Shown piece by piece: positions 25,829-39,500 of a stretch of DNA of 64,000 nucleotides. This stretch comes from Microvelia longipes. Its lineage: Eukaryota; Arthropoda; Insecta; Hemiptera; Veliidae. The stretch spans positions 51,188,124 to 51,252,123 of the forward strand of contig JACMZG010001911.1 of the NCBI GenBank assembly GCA_018340805.1, given 5' to 3'. Both the position numbers and the translations under genes were made by a program. A model generated the notes under the pieces. That model was not told the origin of the DNA. It searched no databases and saw only the letters and a list, made by a program, of their open reading frames with translations. Positions within the stretch are counted from its first letter, which is position 1. Every line of letters starts with the position of its first letter.

Positions 25829-28050
25829 TGTTTGTGTACCTGACTATTTTAACGTACTTTTAGGTGTGTTTTTATCCACGTGTCTAGGAGGTTTATAACC
25901 TTGAAAAATCTTAACCTACCCGCTCATAAACAATCAAAGAGGTTACGCCGGATCTGTATTTGTAACCTGTTGATTTTAGTCAAATTTGTTTTTTCACACC
26001 TTAATTTTAATAATTTGTTTTGATTTATGGTAAATACGACTTTTTGTTTCCTTGTTTTACTGTCGAAAAACTTGAAAGGTTCTGTTTTGACCTTCCGCAT
26101 TTAGATTCTGGTATTTTTAATCTATGAATAACCTTAATCTATTGAGATTTATTTAAATGTTGTTTGATCTTTAATTTTACTAAAGACTTTAATGCGAATG
26201 TTATTTTTGAGATTAATTCGGCTAAATTTTGTTTCTTTTATTATAAATTATTGTTAACTTTGCAAACCTGTTAACATAAAGCCCTGCGAGAGATATACAA
26301 AGTTACAACATTTAAATTCTTGATTATTATTTTTGCGCAGGCTCATATCTTATTTAAGTGAAGCTTTTATCTTTATTTTTCCAAAAATAATTCAATTTGT
26401 GAAAGTAGATGAGTTCGCTTTACTGTAATTTACTTTCTGGAATAATTTTCATCTGCCTTTATACATAAACCTATAAGTCTACTACGAATTTAAATGTTTT
26501 AGTGCTTGCGGGCGTAAATTTTGTTCAAATTGAAAATTTCAAGTTTAAATATGGTTTTTGTTTACTGGTCATTGTCGTTATTCAATACTTATTGTTTGGT
26601 AAGCTAACAGAACTCGTATGGAACGGCACATCGAATTAATTTCACCGTTGTCATTCAATTCCCATTGTCTTTAATTGAAAAAGAGATAAAAATCGCAAAG
26701 TTCTCTCAACTCTTTGTTACATCGAAATAAGGTGATTGAACCTGGGTTTCAATGGAACCAAGATATATCTTGCTAATTATCAGTTTATAAAAATATGATT
26801 TGGGTTACAGACTTATTACAATGAACCAGACATAATCCTGCATACGGGTTGTGTGCTAACTCTAGTGCCAGGGGTCTGTTTCTAAAAACTGTTAGAATCT
26901 CGTAACGACTGTAAACTTGATGGGATGACAGATGTTGTAAAAATTTATATCTAACGTACATTCTAACTAACTTTCTCACTCATTTCAGTTTCTTTCTATT
27001 TATTTTTTTTTGCAAAATCAATATCACGAATTTGTACAATTATATTTAAATAATAATTTATTCAAGTAATTGTGAGATATAGTCTACTGCTGTGCATAAG
27101 ATCTATACTAGATATACTTTTAATATCACTAATATTAGGAATTAGTGTCACTGGCGCTTATGTTAAACATGATCAAACTTACTACGTTGTTGCGTAATTC
27201 ACTTTTCATTACCCAGCACCATTTAAAATGCCGTCTTGAAAAGTTTTAAGAGGAATTTTATAGATTCATTTTACCCTATGCGCTTGCACTGTTTACAAAG
27301 CAAGTTTTTTCTTTGCTTGTCGCGTATCTTGCAGAGTACTGCAAAACTTTGAACCTTTATCTAATAATTATTTATAGACTCTTTTAATCAATGTCCAAGT
27401 ACTCCTTTTTCTATTAGCTCATTAGAAATTCAATCAAGCTGTAGAGGTGGCTCCAAAGGCAGAAGAGAAAATAAATAGAAAAGCAATTCAACCCACCTTT
27501 CCTTCAAACAGCTGTTGCGCTATATAAACAGCTATTTATGGTATTAAAGCTAAGTTTATTGGATAAACCAATAATTAATAGATTAAAAAGTATCTTTAAT
27601 TGTAACTTAATTGGAATATATTTTTCATAATTATTCAAGTTCAAAATATTTTTGTTTATAGTTTCTATCTTTAACAAAAACAAGCTTCTTAATTTTATAA
27701 TTTATTACATCTCAACAACTAATTCTTAACCTAGAACTTCAGGTTAATATAGCTCTAATTTCTAAATTAAGACCTTTAATAACATGTCAACCTTTATTTA
27801 TCTTAAAACTTGTTCTCTAAGAAAACCACCGACCTGAATAAATAAGGACAGGAAATTAAATTATAAATTAACTTATTAATCGCTATGAGGAAGTATTTAT
27901 GTAATTAATTATTTATTATTAATATTTTAACTAATTATATTATTTATAGTAATTTAAATTCATATCACTAATTATTATTGCCTGTGAAGGTGATAAAATA
28001 CAGTAATATATATTCAAATCAAGTTGAACTTATATTACTATTATTTAACG
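25829..28050. other. long non-coding stretch
   Basis: AT-rich sequence without a clear gene. The minus-strand frame at 26785-26979 starts at ATG and reads MRKLVRMYVRYKFLQHLSSH, with protein-like composition through about residue 57. However, its only donors (gtatgc and gtaacc) are weak, so it is noted rather than called. Confidence 0.35.
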
Positions 28051-28059
28051 AAATAGTTA

Positions 28060-28160
28060 AAAAACACTCAGGTGCGGGGTATCTTGGAATTCTTCCTCCC
28101 ATTGCGCTCATCCACGCCACTTCAGACTCGCTTCGCTCGTCATTTTTACGCACCCTTGTT
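28060..28160 (-). repeat. fragment with gacgagcgaagcgagtc motif
   Basis: On minus, gacgagcgaagcgagtctg (complement of 28123-28141) matches the motif near the right end of the repeat copy at 49987-50600. The surrounding 100 bases are GC-richer than the flanks. It is probably a fragment of the same or a related dispersed family. Confidence 0.45.
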
Positions 28161-29369
28161 ATAAAATTATAAAAATTATTATTTTCTATTTGCTTAGGTC
28201 TCTTTTGAGACCATGTTTTAAATACATGTTTGAAAATACATCAATAAAATAAATAAAGTTTAATCTTTAAATTTTGACATTAATGTTAAACATAAACATG
28301 TTCAATAAATAACATGATCTCAATGTTATTTCTGTTTTCTTTTCTTAGTGCCTCTTAACTCAATACTTATAAAATACAATTTTAAAGTTTCCTTTTGTTG
28401 ACGAAGGAACTATTTATTAATACTGGATTATTAAATTAGTAGCATAAATAAGAAATTATGAAAACATAAAATATGTACTTAGTAATAAAATTAGAAGAAG
28501 TCGTTCCTGTATATTTCCAATAGTCTATCTTAGATATGTGATCTATTAGACTCATCTATCACTCTCTTCTTTTTTCAACAGCTAGCACTGATGATGGCCT
28601 CTTGATAGGTTAATGCGAATAGCTATTATGAAGTATATATTTTTTCGGAGAGACTTCTTATTCATTTATTAAGGTGAACTCCATTAACGCTCTCCTTACT
28701 TCTTCTTTGTACTTATTAAGTTTAATACTGAATAAACGTACTAATAAACTGTTTGACTTCAAAGTATATTTGTGTGTATTTATGTATTTTAGATTCCGCT
28801 TTAAAAACTTAACATCAATCTGTCTATCGTTTAAGTTATTACTTTTTAAAAACAAATAATTATATAAGTTGCTTATATATTTATCGAAATTTATGATTCC
28901 TGTATAAAATTAAGTAAGCTAAAAGTAGAAAATACATTAAAATTCAAAATATATAAAATTAAGTCAGACCTTCTGAAAAATTTATGATTAAAGAAATAGC
29001 CTTATTCAGAAGCCTTTCAAAAATAGTATTAAAATCAAAAATAAGGATAAAGGATGCTTAATCGTAACCATTTATGGATTTATTTTTAATTTAAAAGTTT
29101 CTGTTTTAATCTAAAATTTATAAGATGTCTATCAGGTATTCCCTGTATCAAGGAAGCTGTCTAAATGTCTACTTTTGTCTGAATATCTGATGAATAATTC
29201 CATATAATACTGCAGTTTTATAAGTATCCTATTTTGATTCCTAATTAATCCCTTAGTTGAATTAGAGTTGTTTTTAAGGGATAAATGCGGAAGTAATTAC
29301 TTTCTGATGAAATTTATTATGTTGTACTGTACGCTATGTATTTTGGTTTTAGCAATGCTAGTGTTTTTA
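28161..29369. other. non-coding stretch with third hammerhead-like motif
   Basis: At 28577-28627 the plus strand reads caacagctagcactgatgat, then ggcctcttgatagg, then gcgaatagct. CTGATGA is intact, ggcc and the degraded agg could be stem II, gaat replaces GAAA, and agcta with tagct could form the closing stem. The overlapping open frames on both strands at 28658-28859 are AT-rich and unsupported. Confidence 0.35.
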
Positions 29370-30050
29370 CTTTTCCTCATTTATACCGTCGGTATATAGG
29401 AAAAGTATTGTGTAAAACCGAAACCGGGATTTAAACTGAATCGTCCTTATTAGTTTTTAAGACCTGCTGAGTTGTATGTGTGTGTCTGTAATCATTGTAG
29501 CTCAAACTTGCTACAAGAATCAATTTTTAGGTCTAGTTATATCATCTGGAAAATATACATTCACTACGTCATTAACCGTCAATAATGACTCAACTAAAAA
29601 TTCAAAAATTTATAAAACGCTAAAATTTTCGATCGGTATGAAATTTAGCATGCATTTAGTCATATATATAAAACCACAAATGTCCCAAGTTTCATGTTAT
29701 TATCACCATTCGTTCAATTTAAAATTTTAATCAAATGACGTATTCGTTTTTTAAAAAAATGTTGAAAATCAAGAAATAATCCATAGAGTTGTAATTTGGT
29801 ACCAGTGTATCTCTGTGTGTAATAAATAATCATACAATGCATAATAAATAATTGTACAAATTTTCGTATCAATACGGTCAGTGTATGTACGGTATTTGTG
29901 GGATTATAAAAATTATGAGCATCAAACGAGGTCTCTACCTGAGTGGGTGCCCGCAAGGAATACAACGTCTTAGGGCGAGAAAAACGAGTCCGATGACGTG
30001 CTGCAGTATAATTTTGCTGTAAAAAATTTAGTGGTTTTTTTTATATTGGG
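29370..30050 (+). mobile_element. hairpin-capped dispersed repeat, copy A
   Basis: The copy opens with a hairpin at 29370-29405 (cttttcct, then ccg/cgg near the tip, then aggaaaag). Shared landmarks with the copy at 49987 follow: gtattgtgt, a gt-rich block, gcatgcatttagtcatat, and near the right end acgagtccgatgac. No transposase is encoded. The length to the last shared block is about 660 bases. It is likely a non-autonomous element; class is unknown. Confidence 0.6.
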
Positions 30051-31357
30051 AGCGAAACAAGTCTGATTGTTAAGGATGAGCGATGCATCATGTAATAGGG
30101 AAAGTTCCGAGACACCCGAACCCGATTTTTTCATTGTTTTATTGTCATTATTAATTTTATTTTATTTTTAGCAAAAGTATAAAACATTTCGTTATCTTAT
30201 TCGTTTCATTAATAATGCTATCAATATTTTTTTTTGATTGCATTAAGTAAACAATATTGTCTTTTTGATAAAATTTGAGTGAATTTACGCTTTATTTCAC
30301 TTTGTGAAATCAGAATCTATTGCGGTGCTTTCTTGAATTTTCTATTATTTTCAAATAGTCGTACTTGTATAGTTATTTTCATTGTCTCGTTCTTTCTTTT
30401 TTAAATCTGTTTTATATTAACCTAAATTATCATTGTTTCTTTGTTTTGGTTTATTCTGCCAAAATCGTAATATTTTATGTTTTTACATGACTTTATTTGT
30501 AAATATTTACTTCACATAAATAAGAGCCTTAAATTTCTTAAGAATTAACGTTAAAGATAAATTTTAAAATATAAATTATATTCTCAGAAGATATTTATTA
30601 TTTATGTAACTAAAATAGATTTTCAAGTACCTAACCTGCTTATTGTATGTATCAAGGTAATTTTATTTTAATTTTTTTACGTTGTATATTTATTTGGATA
30701 TACTTTTCTATTTTATTTTCAATTCGTTTAGGATGATAACAATAGCTTTTCTCTTGTTTCCTTTGTTGGGATTCAGCGAATTACGTTTCAATAATAAAAT
30801 AGCGGCACTTTTGAGAAATACCCAATGAAAGTTTAATTTATTAGACTATATTTTGTCTTATTCTTCTTAAGGCATAGTCATGTCTGTAATTATAAAAATA
30901 TAGAAATTAGGAGCTAAGCAAAATAATTTAATTCCTATTATTTTTATAGTATACCTTATTTTAAATACCTATTTTAAATGCATTATATTTAAAACTAAAT
31001 CTATTATATTTAAATACCCTAACTTTATTATTGAACACAATGAGAAACAATAAGGAATAAAAATATTGAATTTTAAAACCTTTGTCTCCATTAAAAGTTA
31101 TTTCTAAATGAAGTTACCTGTCAACCTGATTTGTATAAATATTGCAAAGTGTTCATTTTAAACTTTTGGATATTTAATGGTGCAAGCTTTACGTTGGACC
31201 CGATATCTGACTTATTTTGGTTTATCACTTTGAGTCTTCTTTACTATTTTATTTTTTATCTATGTGAGTTTGTCTATTTCAAATTCAATTGATATTTCTC
31301 TGATTCAATGATCTTTCTGATTATTCAATGATCTCTGATGACATTGATCAAATTACG
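30051..31357. other. non-coding stretch
   Basis: T-rich AT sequence with no supported gene or repeat beyond the possible tail of the element to its left (gagacacccgaacccgattt near 30109). Confidence 0.4.
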
Positions 31358-31561
31358 TCAATGTTGGCCTGTCATCTTTATTTTTTTCTTTCCCCTTAAT
31401 TCTAAGTATTTTCCCCCGTTTTTACCTAATTTATTTAAATATCCGTCAATGTCTGTTTCGTCAAATTCTTTATGTAAGTCTGCCTTTATAGTTGTTAAAA
31501 ATTTAGTTAGTCGAGCCTTTTCCGGTCCGAAAACTTTTTTAACTGTTCCAGATATTGCCAT
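31358..31561 (-). pseudogene. retrotransposon gag-like N-terminal remnant
   Basis: The minus frame starts at ATG (31561) and runs 67 codons. The first 55 or so residues form a charged helix-like segment (GPEKARLTKFLTTIKADL, then DETDIDGYLNKLGK and GKYLELRGKKK). This pattern (Arg-Leu-Thr plus helix, then a second helix) resembles the start of gag proteins of BEL/Pao elements, but the match is from memory of the general pattern only. After GKKK the frame degenerates and stops, so a frameshift or truncation is likely. The 124-codon plus frame opposite it (31338-31712) is hydrophobic and is taken as its shadow. Confidence 0.4.
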
Positions 31562-34187
31562 ACTTATAAACTCAATTTTTGATGTTAGTTCTGGTTACTC
31601 CTGTTCCGTAAACCCCTTTTTTTTCTCCATGCTGCCAAGTCTCCTAATCTATTTTTTACTTTTAATATCACATGAAAGAAAAACTGTTTTTCTACTAAGC
31701 CTTCTAATGTGAGATAAAATATATTACAAATTGACCAGAAATTAAACCATTATGGTTAATAATAATAAAGATTTAAATTCATTGCAATAGTGACATAAAT
31801 TACATTCTAACAAGTAGTTTAAATTAAACTCCAAACAAATTTTCCCTTTAAATACCTTATTGTAATATAAACCTCTAATATGCACTTATTCGTAAAAACA
31901 AGATACATAAATAAGACAGATTTCTTACATAAGATGTTAGATAGATCAGGAAGTAACATCAATATTAAGATCTTGAAAGTATCTTTAACATAAATACTAT
32001 AAATAACGTAGCATTACTTTATATTCTTAAAATGCAAAACCTTGTACATTTAGTTGAAATACTTTGCGGGATTTATTGATTTACATCTATTTAGCCCTAG
32101 TCATGTACTAGACTTTTTATGTTCTTTGAAAATCAGTCTTGTCTATTAGTTTGTTGTTTATTTAGTTCAATCATCTAATTCATCTAATATACTCTTTGTG
32201 TTTCTTTTTGGATATTGTTGTTTTCCCCTTTAATTATTCTTTTACCATGATACATTTAGTTTGTTTTATGTTTACTTCCTAGTTATTTATTTTTGTTTTA
32301 CCATTATTCATTATAAAGTTGTCACTTGTTCTATCCTTATCAACATATCTATTTCTAAATTTATTCTTATTTTAGTTATGTTGTGTCTGTAAGGAACTTG
32401 TTTCTCATAGTATTTCCTATTGCTGTAACTATTAAATTTAAACCACTTGTTAAAAGTCCGCATTATAATTAATTTGTTTGTTATTGTTTATTATATCTAT
32501 TTTTTGTATATTTTTATTTACATTTATCAATATTTTACCAAATATTTTAAATCAAATATGGCCTTAAGTCTTAAAAATCATTGTATTATAATAAAGTATT
32601 ATCATTTTATTTATTTGCTTCATTTTAATAATATCAGAATCTTTTTAATTTTTATTAATTCTGAATTTCTTATCATTATTTTTTCTCGTCTTGTCCCGTT
32701 TTATGCAACTTCTATTTGCTTCAAAAAGTAGATTTATTATTTTTTACAATTATGAATGAAGGATTACAATTTTTTCCATTTCATTTATTTCCGATTCTTT
32801 GAGTTATGGTTTTGGTTTTTCAATTGCAATTTATACCTTGTTATATATTTTATTATACAATTTACTTTATACAACAAAGTATATATTTCAATTTTATGAT
32901 TTATAACGTTGTTATGGATTATATATCTTGTCATAAATAATAAAAATCATATTAGAACTATTTTTTTAAATATTTATTACTTCAATATTTTTTTTTATAT
33001 TTGTTTAAAATTTTATGAAGATATTATGAGATTTATATTTGTTATATTATTGGTCTTTAAATTAACTAAATAGGTATATAATTTACATGAATAAATATAG
33101 CATTTAGTAGTTCATATATTTTTTAACAAATTGTCATCTAATTTCCTTACTTTTATTTAAGTAAGTAAATCTGATTTTTATTTATTTAAAAGTAACAGTG
33201 AGTATTGTTCCCTTTTGAAGTTCTACATCGTTTGAAACAAACATTACTTGAATTCAAATAAAAAGCACTAAATTGTAATTATCGTCCCATTGTGTATTTA
33301 GAGTCCTTGAAATGTTAAAATTTTAGTCCTAAAAATAAAAATAAATCAAAGAGAATTTGAAACTAGCATTAACGTTTTAAGACTTATAATTAATGCAAAT
33401 TTATTTTATCTTTGAATTTGATTTGCTAATTAGATTTTCATTATGCTGTACCTTGGTTCTTATTAATTTTCTTGCATTTGTAACAAGTTCCGTTTCAGGT
33501 ATATTATTGTTTAATTACTGCATTTATGATTGTTTTGTTTTTATATTATTATTATTAGCATTTGTATCGAACTTAAAATGCTTAATGTTTTAACGTAGAA
33601 ATCGATTAACGTGTATTTTAAAAATTAATTTTCTATTTAAATAAAATTTTAGTTTATTTAATAAGAAAATTAATATTTCAAAGAATGAAATATGGTAAAA
33701 CATAAATTTCATGCTGTGATGCTGAAACTTGCTAAGAACTAAGGTTGTCACAACTACGAAATTATGTTAAGGACTGTATTTTAACGTAATTATCAACCAT
33801 ATATTAAATTAAATATTAAAGTAGATAGACTAGAAGGCTTGTATGGGCTTACGAAAGTAGATAGCATACGTTCAAAATAGAATTTAAATAAATTAGAGGC
33901 GAATATAATAGCATAATATATAGAATAGATATGAAATAGTAAACAAATAGGGCTAATGAAATAAATGAACAATAAATTATTAAATCATATTGAATGATTT
34001 ACATATAACTTGGAGTGGACGCGAGTGGATCTTTAGATTAATAGTTTATGTATTATACAGTTCATTTATAGGAATACATAAATGACAGTCATTTATTTAC
34101 ATCAATGTTCTACTTGAAATAAATACTGAAAGATATTGTGACATTATAACGTTATTAAATTGTTTAAAATGGAGTATTGGATCAATG
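31562..34187. other. long non-coding stretch
   Basis: Strongly AT-rich. The 94-codon frame at 32447-32731 is made almost wholly of Ile, Tyr, Phe, Leu and Asn, and is composition noise. No repeats beyond simple AT tracts were recognised. Confidence 0.45.
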
Positions 34188-34404
34188 AAGCTGTCTCCTT
34201 GGCCGAGGTACTGACCTTTGACACCGAGGAGGTCTAGGGTTCCCATTCCAGGTTACGCTCTCAGTTTATGTAAGATTATCGTTAAAATAAATTATCGCTA
34301 ACTTTAGATTAAACTTTGAACGCTATTGCTATTACCACCTGAGGTTGTTCCCGCCGGAGGAATTTTGATGGGCCCAAGGCTATAAACGGGCTATAAACTT
34401 ATTA
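34188..34404 (+). mobile_element. tRNA-derived SINE, family 1, copy 2
   Basis: The head reads gaagctgtctccttggccga with gtactgacctttgaca; the B box is tctagggttcccattcc, mutated. The body matches copy 1 by ggttacgctctcagttt, taccacctgag and the tail aggctataaacgggctat. The 3' half is shorter than copy 1. Confidence 0.75.
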
Positions 34405-35790
34405 ATTATTATGAAGCAATATTCTACATACTGTTGAAGTGCTAGTATTCAAGTTTGTGCTTAAATTTTAATAGTTTTCAAACTATTAAAATGTCGTATG
34501 AAGTTTATCAACATTTCATAAAGTAAACAGACTATACTTACTTTTTTATCAACACTTGATAAATCTTTTACAAATGAGTCTTATAATAATTTAAACAATA
34601 GATTCTTGTATTAATAAAAAACACACCATAATATCCAAGTAAATTCTTTTTTATTTACGTGAAATTTGCGACGTTTAGATATAAATTATATACTTCTTTT
34701 TACTGATATATTTTTCTCCGTAATGAATTATATTCTTGATTTAATGTACTATCTATATGAATATATATCATAATGTATTTATATAATTTATTCATATCTA
34801 CAAATATAGAGATATTTCACTATTAATCGAATGTGCACTTGTGATTATATTCATGAAATACAATTACTGTGAAATATATACTTAACATTTCCTCATACAG
34901 ATCAGTACATCGAACTGCTATTATCTGAATCATCTTTGTTACCTGGTACAAATCAGTAGTTGATGTAATTCGTAAGTAAAACGTACGAGCGAATCCTCGA
35001 AATCAGCTGATTTTAATTGCTTTTATTTCGTTGTTTGGTTTGACATGCAATGTAAGTTGGTATTTCTTCGTTGGATTTGAAGGATGTTTTTAAAAATTGA
35101 AACTTTTGCTGTGATTCATAGAAATTTTTCGTATTTTCACTCTTGTCGTATGACTCGTTTTTAGTTTTTTATTAAATATACTTCACACTATTTTTTATTC
35201 TTCTATTGTTTTAGCGAATTTTACTTTGTTTTTTTTTTTTTATAAAGACAATCTTTGTTTTAAAACCTTTTATAAAATAATGGCTCAAATATTCAGCTTA
35301 AATTCCTTAAAAGACAGCTGCACTAGATTTAATTTGATTTAATTCACATTAAGCAAAGTGCTGATAATGTTGTTTCAAACAATTAACTCAAAAGCTCCAA
35401 GATACCGAGTCTTTACCATAAGATCCTAATCTTTGAGTTCCAAAATCCAAACAATAGATTAAGGAAATAACTATCTTTAAATTTTGGGCGTTTACCAAAA
35501 AATGTGTTATAATTCCGCAACACCTCTGCAGCCTTCATTCAACATTTTGACGTGTTTGATGAATGAGCAACCCTGTCAGTCTTTTCTTCAATTTCTATTC
35601 TTCATCAAGCTGCTTACTTCCTCGTTCAATTGTAGTTTGTCGTTCAAAGTCAATTTTCGAGATCCGTCTGTCTGTCATATTTTTGATCTACTTCATTTCT
35701 TTATTTGATTTCCTTTTTTGAAATATTTGACTACAAAGTTTTATTTTTTTTAGATTATGATTTCTCGACTCTATTGTTAATCTAACTCAC
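34405..35790. other. non-coding stretch
   Basis: No supported feature. The open frame at 35484-35708 has no flanking splice signals or known motif. Confidence 0.4.
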
Positions 35791-35828
35791 CAAGGACTGC
35801 TGCGAGTCAAAGCTTGTCTACTGTAACC
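35791..35828 (-). CDS. weak candidate micro-exon
   Basis: On minus, an acceptor (accgcccacatctcag) and an excellent donor (gtccttg before gtgagt) bound 38 bases, open as GYSRQALTRSSP with two bases over. The same frame is open for about 14 more codons upstream of the acceptor, so a longer exon is excluded only by a TAA. Short length limits confidence. Confidence 0.22.
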
Positions 35829-36080
35829 CTGAGATGTGGGCGGTGGTTTTCCATCCAGGAAATAGGTTTAGCCTTTATTTTTTGTTTAGAATTTTGTTTG
35901 TCTACGCAGATTATAAAGATGAGATAATCTTGACTTGGATTCTTTACAGCCTTGGCTATATTATTGAATATTAATTTTAACCGAATAAATTTCAACCTGT
36001 TAAAAAACACGTATACAAAATTTTAACACTTTTTTACCTTTAGTTACTGACACTTTTGATCTAACAAATAATAGGATGAG

Positions 36081-36296
36081 TACCAAATAACTATAACTAG
36101 AGCATAACTATATAAGTAACCAAATAACTAGATACTATAAAACTAAGATACTATAATAACTAGATACTATAAGTACCAAATAACTAGATACTATAAGTAC
36201 CAAATAACTAGATACTATAAGTACCAAATAACTAGATACTATAAGTACCAAATAACTAGAGATACTATAAGTACCAAATAAGATACTATAAGTACA
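36081..36296. repeat. 24-bp minisatellite, about 9 units
   Basis: The unit is taccaaataactagatact followed by ataag. The central units (about 36174-36260) look identical, while edge units are truncated or changed (aactaagatactataat). The array encodes nothing obvious. Confidence 0.93.
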
Positions 36297-36316
36297 AATC
36301 TGGCTGGTTTTTTTTA

Positions 36317-36530
36317 CTTTTCCTAATTTATACTGTAGGTATATAGGAATTCATTGTTTTGCAAACAAATCTGAAACCTGGATCACCTGAATTATCCATT
36401 TCAGGTGTTTACAAATCTACTGAGTAGTTTTCACCAAGTTGTCTGTCTATATGTGTGTGTATGTTTTTGTATGTGTATTGTTATCATCTTATCTAGAGAG
36501 TTAAACGCATTCTATTTTTGCGTTTTTAGC
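36317..36530 (+). mobile_element. hairpin-capped dispersed repeat, copy B (partial)
   Basis: The opening hairpin has decayed on its right side (cttttccta and taggtatataggaat). Then come shared blocks: cattgtttt, aacctggatcacctgaatta, ctactgagtagttttcacc, tgtctgtctat, and ttgttatcatc. Right-hand landmarks of copies A and C were not found, so this copy is truncated or diverged. Confidence 0.5.
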
Positions 36531-39500
36531 CACTTTTTTAAGCTAATGATGTTGTTTGGATGACAAAAGTGTATAATATTAAAATAATATTAAGTATATT
36601 AATGTTGCAAAAATTTGTGTTAAATTGCCATAAATTTATTTATTTTGGTTATTGTTATTGTTTTATGATGGTTGTAGCTGTTAGTGTTTTTATGATCATA
36701 AATTTATATGTTGAACTGTGCAATTTATTATTATATACGGTTGTTGTAAGTTGAACGTCCTGTATTGTGGTCACTGCAGCAAGGATGAGTAATGAGAAAA
36801 TATGGGTAGAAATGTGAGTAAAAGGAAGGTATAAACAGGGTTAGGTTATAAATAGCAGGTTAACCAAGTTCTTTCTTTGGAATTTTCTAAATATAGATTC
36901 AGGATCAGGTTTTTTTCTTTTTATAGTCGGTCAGGTTAAATATAACTTCTTTTTTCTTTTATCCTCACCTTTCTTTTTATAAAGTTTATAAATAGAATTT
37001 TTCACTCCGTAAAGATGCGTGCACATTCAATAAGAAAAGGAAACTTCGCATTTTATGGTATAAAAAAAATATGGCCAACCTTTTTTTTATCTTTTTATTT
37101 TGTTATTCTTAGATCTAGAGCTTATTTCAGACGATGTAATTGTATCGACCTTTTCCTCACGCATGGTATGTTGGAAATAAATCCTTATTTTTTCTCTTAA
37201 AATAAAAAATCTTTGTACTGGTTTTTGTTTTTTGTTTGTTCTCGATACATTTTTTTCATATAAAGGGCATAAACAATAAAAAAATTATTTTCAAGATATA
37301 AATTTAAAATTTAAGTGCGACATCCTCTTTAACTTAGTGCGTAGTTTGATGCAGGATCTGTTTTTATTCTTTTTTGCTGATAAAAATCTTTTGTTTTAGG
37401 AGTGGAATTTTAGAATCGCAGATCCCCTTGCAGTAAAATGTCATTACTATTTTAAATTCCTTTCTTTAAAACATTAAAGATCGTGTGCCTTTGATATAAA
37501 TCGAATTAAAAAGATCACTTTTTCAGATCCTGATCAGAATATAGAATCGAAATAACTCCCTTTTTTAGAAAAATACTGTAAAGTATTTCCACAACCTCAA
37601 ATAATTTTATAAAATATAGTTATTTTTTATGCTAGGAATAGCTATTTCTTTTCTTCTTTAGTCAAAGATATTTTGGTGAAGTATTTATTTATAGCTTAAT
37701 TAAAATAAGCTGTTATGGTATTCATTTTAAACTAACCCCGACACTCTTTACTTTGCTTTTTACGTCATATGAATTCATCTACAATTTTAATTTAACAGTA
37801 GTAGTATTAGTTTAACTATTATTAATAACTATTGTTATTTCTGCTGTAAAGTCATTTTAATTTCTAATTTTAATGATAAATAATTATGATTCTTAAACTT
37901 AAAATTTGCATTCTTGTGATTATAGTGAAATAATATATTCAAATATTTATGAAATATGTTAAACCTATGATTAATCTCTTAGCAAATTTAGAACATTATA
38001 AATTGTAATAATTATGTAAAACAAGTTTGTTTGTTCGACCGAGATTTTTTAATAATTGCACATTTTATATAATGAATGAGTTTAGTTAAAAAAACTAATT
38101 TTCATTATATACTTTGTCTGATATTCCAATTTTAAATACATATAATCAAACTCGTTTCAGGAAGAATCCAAGCATCAGTTTATAAATAAACAATATTTAA
38201 GTTTATTTTTGCTCTGTGTGGAAAGGAAGAGTAGAGGGATGAAAAACAACTTAGATTCAGTTTAAAGATTCATTTTAAATAAAGAAAAAAAAAAAATAAA
38301 CAACATAACTATGTTATTAAATCAAAACTTTAACTAAGATATGATTGTTCATAGTTATTATTTATCAAATAAAATTTCTTTGGAAAATTAAAATTATTTC
38401 AATTATTTTGTGGAAATTTCTTTGTTTAGGTGCCATAAAAAAAGTAAAGAATATTTTTCCCATAGTTACTTCCTTATTAACTTATTTTATATTAGTCCAA
38501 TATTATTATTTATTTGTCTTTATATATTTTCATCGTGAATAAATTTTTGGTCAAATTTGCTAGGTCTATTTATTTGTTTAAGTATATATAATGTTGTCAA
38601 AGTGTAAAAAACCTTAAATATTCTTACTTTCATCAATTGAATGATTTAAAATTAATTCCATACTTATTACTTTCTCAATATGAATACTAAAAATAATATA
38701 GTTTCACTACAAAACTCATTAACCTCTTTGATGTCTGTTGTAACAATGGTTTCGCTAATTTTATTTTGCTCTTTGTCTGTCTCTCTATACTAACTCTTTC
38801 TTACTCTTCTTCTATTTATAATAGAAAAATGATGTGACAATGGTTAGACTTTAATTAACTCTCATTTCATCCATGGAGTCTCCGTGTAATTGTCTATGTG
38901 TCAGGCTGTTATGAGATGGCATAGATAGATTATTTTTATTTTCTGTCAATGAATATATGGCTTCAGTTTTTTATGTCTTATTTACTTATGTATTTTTCAT
39001 AATATATATGGCTATAGTATATGACATATATGGCTATAGTATATATGGCTTTATGGTTTTCATAATATATATGGCTAACTGGTACTTTCCATAATTTCCT
39101 TTAATGCGTCAAAAATGTTAGTACTTTCTTTCGTAAAATCAGATTTCTTAGTCATAGGTTAATAAAAAAAAAATATCCTATCCCTTAAATGAAATTTCTT
39201 GTAAACATTTGCTATATTGTATTTATATTAATATTTTTATTTATAATATAATTTTGTCTATTATTTACAAAATATATTTAATTTTCCCCTTTAATAATAC
39301 TGTCTTCTTATTTATTATGTATTACTCGGTTTATTTATTTAAATTATTAAATAATTTAAAATTATGCTAAAATTGTAAAATCAATTTATTTCCTTCATTA
39401 TTATTTAAACATACTTATTATAATTTATGTATATTTTCCCCTTCATTTATGTTTTACTTTCAAGTATAATATTAGTTTTATTTATCATATTATTATAATA

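Noticed and set aside
26785..26979. Minus-strand first exon from ATG
   Set aside because: Protein-like in part, but donors are weak and base composition matches the flanks; left as a note in the stretch entry.
31338..31712. 124-codon plus-strand frame
   Set aside because: Hydrophobic and T-rich, opposite a charged minus-strand gag-like frame that explains it better.
32447..32731. 94-codon open frame of Ile, Tyr, Phe and Leu
   Set aside because: Its composition is what random AT-rich DNA gives; it has no motif, splice sites or codon bias, though it superficially looks like a membrane protein.
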